Below are positions 46,261 through 53,415 of a DNA stretch of 64,000 bases, piece by piece. This DNA is from an uncultured Brachybacterium sp. GTDB taxonomy: Bacteria > Actinomycetota > Actinomycetes > Actinomycetales > Dermabacteraceae. The stretch lies in contig NZ_CANMSY010000001.1 of the NCBI RefSeq assembly GCF_947500705.1, positions 496,001 to 560,000 on the forward strand, written 5' to 3'. The notes under the pieces were generated by a model, which was not told the DNA's origin, did not search any database, and saw only the letters and a list, made by a program, of their open reading frames with translations. Both the position numbers and the translations under genes were made by a program. Position 1 is the first letter of the stretch; each line of letters begins with the position of its first letter.

Positions 46261-47630
46261 CTCGTTACTCCGCCGCCGCACCCTCCTCCCGCGCCCGGGC
46301 CACGACGCTCGACCTGGGCGAGTTCGTCTCCGCCTCCCCCACCTCCTTCCACACCGTGCAGGAGGCCGCCCGTCGGCTGCGCGCGGCGGGCTTCTCCCCG
46401 CTGCAGGAATCCGAGCACTGGTCGGCTGCGGACGTCGCCGAGTCGCGCTACGTGATCCGCGACGGCTCGCTGATCGCCTGGGTCACCCCGGAGCAGGCTG
46501 ATGAGACCACGCCGTGGCGGATCGTCGGCTCCCACACCGACTCCCCCGCCCTGAAGCTCAAGCCGAATCCCGAGCTGGGCCGCGAGAACCTCACCCAGGT
46601 GGGGGTCGAGGTCTACGGCGGCCCGCTGCTGAACTCCTGGCTGGACCGGGAGCTGCGCCTGGCCGGGCTGCTCACGCTGCGCGATGGTCGCCGCGCCCTG
46701 GTCTCCACCCCGCCGGTGCTGCGGGTGCCGCAGCTTGCGGTGCACCTGGACAGGGCCGTGAACAAGGACGGTCTCCAGCTCGATCCCCAGCGGCACATGC
46801 AGCCGATCCTGGGGATCGGCGACGTGGACGTGCGGGTGCTGCTCGCCGCGCACGCCGAACCACTCGACGACACCGGACACCTGGTCGCCGACGGGGAGCC
46901 GACGCACCCGCTCCTCGCCGAGGACATCGTCGGCTTCGACGTGCTCACCGTGGATGCCCAGGCGCCCGCGCTGTTCGGCGCACACGAGGAGTTCCTGGCC
47001 TCCGCACGGCTGGACAACCTCAGCTCCGTCCACGCCGAGCTCCAGGCGCTGATCACGGTCCATGGCGGCAGGGACGCCCGCCCCGCAGCCGCAGAGCCCG
47101 CACCGATCGCGCTGATGGTCGCCAACGACCACGAGGAGGTCGGCTCGGCCTCCCGCTCCGGTGCCGCCGGTCCGTTCCTCGAGGATGTGCTGGTGCGGAT
47201 GCACGCGGCGCTCGGCGGGGACGAGTCGAGCCGCCGCCAGGTGCTGGCGTCCTCGATGGTGCTCTCGGCCGACGCCGGCCACGCCGCCCACCCGAACTAT
47301 CCCGAGCGCCACGATCCCGTGACCCGCCCGCAGCTGGGCGGGGGGCCGATGCTCAAGATCAACGCCCAGCAGCGCTACGCGACCGACGCGGTCGGGATCG
47401 CCGCCTTCGCCGCGGCCTGCGCGCGCGCCGGGGTGCCCTACCAGCACTTCGTCTCGAACAACGCGATGCCGTGCGGCTCGACGATCGGCCCGATCACCGC
47501 GACCCGGCTGGGGATGACCACGATCGACGTGGGCATCACGCTGCTCTCGATGCACTCCGCGCGAGAGATGTGCGCGACCGCCGACCCGCTGCTGCTGCAG
47601 CAGGCGTGCGCCGCGTTCCTGCGCGGCTGA
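46257..47630 (+). CDS. apeB: M18 family aminopeptidase
   Basis: A 457-residue binuclear Zn aminopeptidase of the aspartyl-aminopeptidase family. Metal and catalytic motifs in order are GSHTDSPALKLKP, SARLDNLSS, ANDHEEVGS, SADAGHAAHPNYPERHDP and the C-terminal GITLLSMHSAREM. It is cytoplasmic and trims acidic N-terminal residues from peptides. The GTG start overlaps the preceding membrane-protein stop by 4 bp, so the two are translationally coupled despite unrelated functions. Confidence 0.93.
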   Translation: MTRYSAAAPSSRARATTLDLGEFVSASPTSFHTVQEAARRLRAAGFSPLQESEHWSAADVAESRYVIRDGSLIAWVTPEQADETTPWRIVGSHTDSPALKLKPNPELGRENLTQVGVEVYGGPLLNSWLDRELRLAGLLTLRDGRRALVSTPPVLRVPQLAVHLDRAVNKDGLQLDPQRHMQPILGIGDVDVRVLLAAHAEPLDDTGHLVADGEPTHPLLAEDIVGFDVLTVDAQAPALFGAHEEFLASARLDNLSSVHAELQALITVHGGRDARPAAAEPAPIALMVANDHEEVGSASRSGAAGPFLEDVLVRMHAALGGDESSRRQVLASSMVLSADAGHAAHPNYPERHDPVTRPQLGGGPMLKINAQQRYATDAVGIAAFAAACARAGVPYQHFVSNNAMPCGSTIGPITATRLGMTTIDVGITLLSMHSAREMCATADPLLLQQACAAFLRG

Positions 47631-47646
47631 CGGAGCGCCCCGACCC

Positions 47647-49806
47647 GTGACCTCCGCACCCTCCTCCGTCGACGCGCCCGCCGCCGCCTCCGCGTCCCCG
47701 AGCCCCGCCACCACCGGCGCGGGTCGCTTCCGCCCCGAGCTCCACGGCCTGCGTGGGCTCGCGATCGGCCTCGTGGTCCTCTACCACGTCTGGTTCGACC
47801 GGGTCTCCGGCGGCGTCGACGTCTTCCTCTTCCTCTCCTCCTTTCTGCTGGTGGGGACCTTCCTGCGGCGCGTGGACGCTGGTCGTCCGACGGCGCCGCT
47901 CGCGTACTGGGGGCGCACCTTCAAGCGGCTCCTGCCGCCCACGGCCGTGGTGGTCCTCGCGACCCTCGCCGGGGTGCGCCTGGTGCTGCCGCCGGATCGC
48001 TGGATGACCGCGTTCACCGACGCGATCGGCTCCCTCCTGCACGTCGTGAACTGGGTGTTCATCGCCCGGGGCGTGGACTACTACGCCGCGGAGGAAGCCG
48101 GGCCCTCGGCTTTCCAGCACTTCTGGTCCCTCTCGATCCAGGGGCAGGTGTTCCTCGCCTGGCCGCTGCTGATCGCCGCCGCCGTGCTCCTGGCCCGCCT
48201 GCTGCGCCTGCGCGTCCGCGGCGTGCTCGCGGTCCTCTTCGGGGCGGTGCTGGTGGCCTCCTTCGCCTGGTCGGTGATCTCGACCTCGACCCAGCAGGAG
48301 ATCGCCTACTTCGACACCTTCACCCGGCTGTGGGAGTTCGCGGCCGGCTCCCTGCTGGGCCTCGCCCTGCCCTGGTGGGAGCAGCGGGCCGAGCAGCGCT
48401 CCCGACGCGTGCCGCGCCGTGGACGCCGTCGCGCGACCCGCGCGGGCGCCCGCTCCCCCTCCTCGCTCCCCCTGCCGGTGCGCGTGATCATGGCCTGGAC
48501 GGGGATCATCGGCCTGGTCTCCTGCGGCCTGCTCATCGACGTCCAGGGTGCCTTCCCGGGCTGGATCGCCGCCTGGCCGCTCGCCGCGGCCGCGCTGGTG
48601 CTCGCCGCCGGCACCACCGGGCATCCGCTGAGCGTGGACCGTGTGCTCTCGATCCGTCCCGCGGTGGTGCTCGGGGACATCTCCTACGGGCTCTACCTCG
48701 TCCACTGGCCGCTGCTGATCCTCTACCTCGCGACGACGGGCAAGGAACGGGCCGGGCTGCTCGACGGCCTGGTGCTGATCCTGCTCTCCCTTCTCCTGGC
48801 CTGGCTGCTGACCCGGCTGGTCGACACCCCCGTGCGACGCTGGCCATGGGCGAGCGCCAAGCCCTGGCGTGCCGGCGCCGTGGCGCTGACCTGCCTGGCC
48901 CTGGCGCTCACGCCCGTGATCGCCGCCCAGCAGCACCTGCTGGCCGACCAGCGCGACGCACAGGCCCGCGCCGTGGCCGACAATCCCGGGGCCCGGGTGC
49001 TGAACCCCGACTTCACCGTGCACCCCGATGCCGACCCCGATGCCGCACCGCTGCCCTCTGAGGCCCTGCTCCCGAAGGACTGGGCCAAGGGCGAAGAGGG
49101 CTGCACCGGCGAACTGGCTCCCCAGGCGGACATCGAGCCGCTGCCCAAGGACTGCGGCGTCGTCCCCGGCGCTCCGGACGGCAAGGTGCTGATCAGCGTC
49201 GGCAACTCACGGATGGAGCAGTTCACCGGCTCCCTCATCCCGCTCGCCAAGGAGAACGGCTGGACCCTGATCACGCTGTGGAAGGGCGGCTGCCTCTACG
49301 CCCCGGACGCGCAGGTCTCCCCCGAGTGCGACGCCTGGAGCGCCAAGGCGCATACCTACATCGACCGGGTCGCTCCTGATGCGGTCGTCCTGAACTCCAC
49401 CTTCCTGACCCCGGAGCGCACAGAGGTGGTCGCGCCCGGCCTGGAGGTCACGCTCCCGGAGCTCACCGCCGCCGGGACGGACGTGATCGCGGTGCGGGAC
49501 CTGCCCAGACTGCCGCTGAACCAGGCCGACTGCGTCCGCGAGCGGGGAGAGGATTCCCCCGCCTGCGCACCCCCGATCCCCGAGGCCCTGACCGCCGGGC
49601 GGCCCGATGCCCCCGTGCTCACCCAACAGGGCGAAAGGGTCTTCCCCCTCGAGGTCAACGACCTGGTGTGTCCTGAGGATGAATGCACGCCGGTGATCGG
49701 GAACGTGATGGTGTCCCTGGATGCCGACCACATCACCAGCACCTATGCCGCGTCGATGCAGGACGAGGTCGACGTGCGGCTCCGCGAGGCGGGCTTCAGC
49801 TGGTGA
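47647..49806 (+). CDS. OafA-type acyltransferase fused to SGNH-like domain
   Basis: A 719-residue paralogue of the protein at 41514-44105 with a much shorter tail (about 28 residues). Acyltransferase_3 occupies about 30-430 (ELHGLRGLAIGLVVLYHVWF; GGVDVFLFLSSFLLVG; HFWSLSIQGQVFLAW). A basic loop (RRVPRRGRRRATR) is inserted midway. In the SGNH-like part the nucleophile block reads SVGNSRMEQF, with Ser521 kept but the following His replaced by Arg; the C-terminal D692-A-D-H695 is intact. It begins 16 bp after apeB and is probably in the same transcript. Confidence 0.87.
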   Translation: MTSAPSSVDAPAAASASPSPATTGAGRFRPELHGLRGLAIGLVVLYHVWFDRVSGGVDVFLFLSSFLLVGTFLRRVDAGRPTAPLAYWGRTFKRLLPPTAVVVLATLAGVRLVLPPDRWMTAFTDAIGSLLHVVNWVFIARGVDYYAAEEAGPSAFQHFWSLSIQGQVFLAWPLLIAAAVLLARLLRLRVRGVLAVLFGAVLVASFAWSVISTSTQQEIAYFDTFTRLWEFAAGSLLGLALPWWEQRAEQRSRRVPRRGRRRATRAGARSPSSLPLPVRVIMAWTGIIGLVSCGLLIDVQGAFPGWIAAWPLAAAALVLAAGTTGHPLSVDRVLSIRPAVVLGDISYGLYLVHWPLLILYLATTGKERAGLLDGLVLILLSLLLAWLLTRLVDTPVRRWPWASAKPWRAGAVALTCLALALTPVIAAQQHLLADQRDAQARAVADNPGARVLNPDFTVHPDADPDAAPLPSEALLPKDWAKGEEGCTGELAPQADIEPLPKDCGVVPGAPDGKVLISVGNSRMEQFTGSLIPLAKENGWTLITLWKGGCLYAPDAQVSPECDAWSAKAHTYIDRVAPDAVVLNSTFLTPERTEVVAPGLEVTLPELTAAGTDVIAVRDLPRLPLNQADCVRERGEDSPACAPPIPEALTAGRPDAPVLTQQGERVFPLEVNDLVCPEDECTPVIGNVMVSLDADHITSTYAASMQDEVDVRLREAGFSW

Positions 49807-49819
49807 GGCGGAGGGCCGG

Positions 49820-50116
49820 TCAGCCCTGGGCGGCGGAGTCGCCCATGCCGACTGCGCGCATCCCGATCTCCCGGACCGCCTCGACCGCTGCCCGTGACCG
49901 GGTGACGGCCTCGTGGTCGGGACCGTGGTGGCGCTGGGCGTCCTTGAGCAGCTCCTCGACCTGGTAGTACGCATCGTCCAGATGGCCGGCTTCAGCGGTG
50001 GCCTCCGCGAGCTCGGCGCGCAGCTCGATCGCTTCCGGGGTGAGGGATTCCCCGTGCTCGAGCAGATCGAGCAGACGGCGGGTGGCGTCGTGGACGCGCT
50101 GCTGCGGGGTGCTCAT
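49820..50116 (-). CDS. Small helical TPR-like protein
   Basis: A 98-residue, mostly helical protein (RVHDATRRLLDLLEHGESL; AELAEATAEAGHLDDAYYQVEELLKDAQ; RSRAAVEAVREIGMRAVG). The pattern around AEATAEAGHLDDAYYQVEEL resembles a single tetratricopeptide unit. AGGAGACCCCG precedes ATG 50116. It converges on the acyltransferase gene with 13 bp between. Function unknown. Confidence 0.7.
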   Translation of the reverse strand: MSTPQQRVHDATRRLLDLLEHGESLTPEAIELRAELAEATAEAGHLDDAYYQVEELLKDAQRHHGPDHEAVTRSRAAVEAVREIGMRAVGMGDSAAQG

Positions 50117-50239
50117 CGGGGTCTCCTGGGAACGGCGCGGTGAGGTGACGCGGTGGGCGGCGCCTCACCCTCGATCCTACGCCGGGCCGGCCTGGCCGTG
50201 CGGCGCCGCTGCCGCTCGGCGCAGTACGCTGAGCAGGCC

Positions 50240-50680
50240 ATGGAGATCAATCCGTTCGAGTCGCGCCTGCGCATGCTGCAGCAGATGGACGGCGTCCAGA
50301 TGCAGCGCGAGGCGGCTCCCGACGAGGAGACCGCCGGCTGTCCCGGATGTCCGTACTTCTGGACCTGCCCGGTGCCGCATCGCGGCGAAGAGGTCCGGGC
50401 CCCTGCCGAGATCGACCTCGAGGACGTCCGAGAGGTGCTGGGCCCGCGTCGCGAGTACAGCCCTCGCGATGAGTCCGACATCGGCTGGACCGATGTCTGG
50501 GTCGACGAGGACGGCTTGAGGCTCGAGCCCGAGGACGCGCACGAGCCGGCGTCGACGCAGGACGCGGAGCCCGAGGACCACTCCGGGCCCGAGGACGAGC
50601 ACGGGCCCGACCAGGAGCGCCGCCGTGCGGACGCCTCCGCGCGCCGCGGCTGGCGCGGGCTGTTCAGACGCCGGGGCTGA
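50240..50680 (+). CDS. Unknown acidic protein with CxxC motif
   Basis: A 146-residue, strongly acidic protein. Its N-terminal half has C-P-G-C-P-Y-F-W-T-C (C-x2-C-x5-C), a possible metal or redox site. The C-terminal half is Glu/Asp/Pro/His-rich and ends in a basic RRGWRGLFRRRG. ATG 50240 is chosen; a GTG at 50153 would add a basic leader of 29 residues. It is divergent from the small TPR-like gene and convergent with the nor operon end. Confidence 0.6.
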   Translation: MEINPFESRLRMLQQMDGVQMQREAAPDEETAGCPGCPYFWTCPVPHRGEEVRAPAEIDLEDVREVLGPRREYSPRDESDIGWTDVWVDEDGLRLEPEDAHEPASTQDAEPEDHSGPEDEHGPDQERRRADASARRGWRGLFRRRG

Positions 50681-50777
50681 TCGGTCCTCGGCCCCGATCG
50701 GACGGGTCACCCCGGCGTCGACGCGACCGTCGATCGTCGCGCGTCCAGGCTCTGTTCACCACGACGGGTGCGTGCTC

Positions 50778-50978
50778 TCAGAGGAGGACGAAGCAGCCGA
50801 TCCCGAAGAGGATGAGGACGCTGAACAGGGCGAAGCTCATGAAGTTGTTCTCGGCCGCGCTCGGCGCTCTGTCCTCGGGGGTCCACCCCTCGGTGGTCGG
50901 TGGAGTGCTGCGCAGGGTCTCGTCATGGGCTGCGTCGGTTCTGGAGGGAACGGTTCTCGAGTTGTGTGCGGTGCTCAC
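50778..50978 (-). CDS. Small single-helix membrane protein, end of nor operon
   Basis: A 66-residue protein with a polar N-terminus and one C-terminal transmembrane helix (FMSFALFSVLILFGIGCFVLL). GTG 50978 overlaps the upstream stop (GTGA) and has GGGGAG 7 bases before it. It is the last gene of the six-gene qNOR operon. Small tail-anchored subunits accompany many haem-copper oxidases, but identity here is unknown. Confidence 0.65.
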   Translation of the reverse strand: MSTAHNSRTVPSRTDAAHDETLRSTPPTTEGWTPEDRAPSAAENNFMSFALFSVLILFGIGCFVLL

Positions 50979-51484
50979 GGCAGGACTCCCCATCGGCTCA
51001 GTTCTGTGATCACGGAGATGGTCAGGATCGTGAACACGACCCCGATGAAGGCGGTGTAGGTCCATCGGTGCGGGTGATCGGCGCGCCAGAAACGGCGCAC
51101 GCTGATCACGCCGTTCACCGCGGCGATCGCGCACAGCACGATCCCGACCGGAGCGGCGACCCAGCCGGCAAGGCTCAAGATCGGTACCAGCACCGGGATC
51201 AGCACGTAGGTGATGACACAGCGCAGGGCCGAGATGATGACGGAGATCCGGAAGGCCTGGTGTGCGGCCCCGCCGGACCTCAGGTCGATGTCCGGGATCC
51301 GGAGGGCACGGCGCATCACTCGGTCTGCGGCCCGGTCCGATCGGAAACCGCTGCTGCCGGGAGCCGGTGCGGGACCATCCGGCCTGGGTTCGGCGACGGC
51401 CGGACAGGATTCGGCGGCGGCCGGACAGGGTTCGGCGGCGCAGGGCTCGGCGACGGCCGCCGGCTGCGTGCGGGACATGCTCAC
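50975..51484 (-). CDS. Three-helix membrane protein in nor operon
   Basis: A 169-residue protein. The N-terminal 50 residues contain imperfect AEPCPA/AESCPA repeats with several cysteines. About three transmembrane helices follow (FRISVIISALRCVITYVLIPVLVPIL; VAAPVGIVLCAIAAVNGVISV; YTAFIGVVFTILTISVIT). GTG 51484 overlaps the preceding stop (GTGA); ATG 51478 is an alternative. I recognise no family. Confidence 0.68.
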   Translation of the reverse strand: MSMSRTQPAAVAEPCAAEPCPAAAESCPAVAEPRPDGPAPAPGSSGFRSDRAADRVMRRALRIPDIDLRSGGAAHQAFRISVIISALRCVITYVLIPVLVPILSLAGWVAAPVGIVLCAIAAVNGVISVRRFWRADHPHRWTYTAFIGVVFTILTISVITELSRWGVLP

Positions 51485-51861
51485 GGGCCCTCCTGCCTGG
51501 TGCTCGACCGTGAGCGGCGCATCAGCCTCATGACGCCGAAGGCACCCGCCAGCAGGCCCAGAACTCCGACGAGGCCACCGAGGAAGAATCCCCAGTACAG
51601 CGGATCCATCCGGCCGGCGGTGTCGTGGCTGCCGATGGTGCTGCCGATGAGGATGCCGAAGAACGGGCCGAGCAGCGTCACGATGGCTCCCAGCAGCACC
51701 CACCAGAAGCCTGGCGGGGTGGGCACGAGGCGCACGCGACGGCCGGGGGGTGCAGCAGCATCGTCATGGACGGCCTCGGGGCCGGTGGCGGAGACGGCTC
51801 CGGTTCCAGCTGCGGTGGCGGTTTCAGCGCTCGGTCCACCGTCGGGTTCGATGTCGTTCAT
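51481..51861 (-). CDS. Two-helix membrane protein in nor operon
   Basis: A 126-residue protein with a disordered Ala/Thr/Pro tail, then two helices (FWWVLLGAIVTLLGPFFGILIGS and WGFFLGGLVGVLGLLAGAFGVM) and a basic C-terminus (RLMRRSRSSTRQ). ATG 51861 overlaps the slipin stop by 4 bp. Function unknown. Confidence 0.72.
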   Translation of the reverse strand: MNDIEPDGGPSAETATAAGTGAVSATGPEAVHDDAAAPPGRRVRLVPTPPGFWWVLLGAIVTLLGPFFGILIGSTIGSHDTAGRMDPLYWGFFLGGLVGVLGLLAGAFGVMRLMRRSRSSTRQEGP

Positions 51862-52721
51862 CCTGATCGCCCTTCTGCGCGGTCGTCGACAACGGCCAGT
51901 CCGTGCTGTTCGGCCGGGGCCGGGGTCGCTGTCGGCTCACGACGAGCATCGTCGCGAGAGGAGAAGTTGTCCAGCGCACCCATCAGGGGCCCGACGATGT
52001 CCATCGGCAGCGGGAAGACCACGGTGGAGTTCTGGTCAGCCCCCAGCTCGAGCAGGGTCTGCAGGTAGCGCAGCTGCAGCGCGGCGGGGGCCTCGCTGAG
52101 GGTCTTCGCCGCGTCGCGCAGCTCCTCCGACGCCTCGAGCTCGCCATGGGCGCTGATCACCTTGGCCCGTCGCTCACGCTCGGCCTCCGCCTGGCGGGCC
52201 ATCGCCCGCTGCATCATCTCCGGGATCTCCACATCCTTGATCTCCACCACCGAGACGTCCACGCCCCATGGCACGGCCTGGCGGGCGATGGATTGCTGGA
52301 GGTCCTCGTTGAGGTCCGCGCGGTGGGCCAGGAGCGTGTCCAGGTCCGCGCGACCCACCACGGAGCGGAGGGTGGTCTGGGCGAACTGGGAGGTGGCGAC
52401 CGCGTGGTTCTCCACCTCCATCACCGAGCGCACCGGGTCGGCCACCCTGAACATCACCACGGCGTTCACACGGGCGGTGACGTTGTCGCGCGTGATGACC
52501 TCCTGCGGCGGGATGGTCAACGTGACCACGCGCTGATCCACCCGCACCGAGCGGTCCAGGAACGGCAGCATGAGCACGAGGCCCGGGCCGAGCGGGCCGC
52601 GCAGACGGCCGAGGCGGAAGACGACCAGCCGCTCGTACTCGCGCACCACCTTCAGCGAGACGATGACCAGCACGAGCAGGAGGGCGATCACCACGATCGC
52701 GATGAGCATCTGGCTAGGCAT
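51858..52721 (-). CDS. Slipin/stomatin-like SPFH protein
   Basis: A 287-residue membrane scaffold protein. One N-terminal helix (MLIAIVVIALLLVLVIVSLKV) precedes the SPFH domain: REYERLVVFRLGRLRGPLGPGL, VDQRVVTLTIPPQEVITRDNV and VPWGVDVSVVEIKDVEIPEMM. A charged coiled-coil (RQAEAERERRAKVISA) follows. Slipins oligomerise into membrane microdomains and are often paired with an NfeD protease partner; none is evident here. It overlaps the neighbouring genes on both sides, so it belongs to the qNOR operon, perhaps organising or stabilising the reductase in the membrane (inference). Confidence 0.9.
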   Translation of the reverse strand: MPSQMLIAIVVIALLLVLVIVSLKVVREYERLVVFRLGRLRGPLGPGLVLMLPFLDRSVRVDQRVVTLTIPPQEVITRDNVTARVNAVVMFRVADPVRSVMEVENHAVATSQFAQTTLRSVVGRADLDTLLAHRADLNEDLQQSIARQAVPWGVDVSVVEIKDVEIPEMMQRAMARQAEAERERRAKVISAHGELEASEELRDAAKTLSEAPAALQLRYLQTLLELGADQNSTVVFPLPMDIVGPLMGALDNFSSRDDARREPTATPAPAEQHGLAVVDDRAEGRSG

Positions 52722-53415
52722 TCTCGTCGGCGTCCCTTCGGTCGGAGGCGTAGCGGGTCCGCCCGAGGAGCAGCGGCACCGGAGAGTCCATGGCGGTCCG
52801 TCGATCAGAGGCGTAGCTGGTGCGGCGGCGCTCGAGGTTCTCGAACGCCAGGGCCCGATCGTCCAGGTTCTCGTCCAGCGACTTGAACAGCACGCCGTCG
52901 GGGTCCACGGGGGTGCGGCGCAGATGCGACCACAGCGGCAGCCCGGCGATCGCGATCACGAGGGCGGTGGCCAGCAGCATCACTTGACCGGCCCAGTGCT
53001 CGACCGTGAAGGAGGCGACCACCGGCCACGACACGGCGAGCACGGTCACGGCGCACGCGATCCCGCGATGGAATCGGGCGGATTCCGAGGACGGCCACGC
53101 ATCGACCGTCTGCCCCAGCTCACGACCATCGTCCGACGAGGTGCAGCTGTCCTTGACCGGGCAGGAGTTGCAGACCGCAGGGCTGCCGCGATAGCGCATC
53201 ACGCGGTTCTCGGGATCGAACGACTGGGGCCACAGCCACTGGTCCTCGGGACACAGCCAGGCATCGTGATCGTCGTGATACACGAAGCCGCGGGTCTGCT
53301 GATCGTCATTCGCGACATGGGCGCGCTTGGCCAGCAGGTCGATGCCGTAGGCGATCAGCAGCAGGGCCACGGCATAGCCGGCGGAGAGCCACGCGGCGGG
53401 CTCGATGGCGCTCAT
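52714..53415 (-). CDS. Membrane protein with four-Cys motif, adjacent to qNOR
   Basis: A 233-residue protein I do not recognise as a named family. One N-terminal helix (WLSAGYAVALLLIAYGIDLLA) is followed by a soluble domain with HDDHDAWLCPEDQWLWP and YRGSPAVCNSCPVKDSC. This gives C55 and C82-x2-C85-x5-C91, a probable zinc-ribbon or iron-sulfur site. Two more helices follow (ITCAVTV-like region at about 118-160), then a charged tail with two YASDRR copies. A third copy ends the neighbouring NorB. ATG 53415 overlaps the norB stop (ATGA), so the two proteins are made together. A role as a qNOR assembly or electron-transfer partner is inference. Confidence 0.75.
   Translation of the reverse strand: MSAIEPAAWLSAGYAVALLLIAYGIDLLAKRAHVANDDQQTRGFVYHDDHDAWLCPEDQWLWPQSFDPENRVMRYRGSPAVCNSCPVKDSCTSSDDGRELGQTVDAWPSSESARFHRGIACAVTVLAVSWPVVASFTVEHWAGQVMLLATALVIAIAGLPLWSHLRRTPVDPDGVLFKSLDENLDDRALAFENLERRRTSYASDRRTAMDSPVPLLLGRTRYASDRRDADENA

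Noticed and set aside
52714-53415. Transposase zinc-ribbon fragment, because of the YR...CN.CP.K..C pattern
   Set aside because: The protein has membrane helices, overlaps norB by an ATGA, and shows no catalytic DDE residues.
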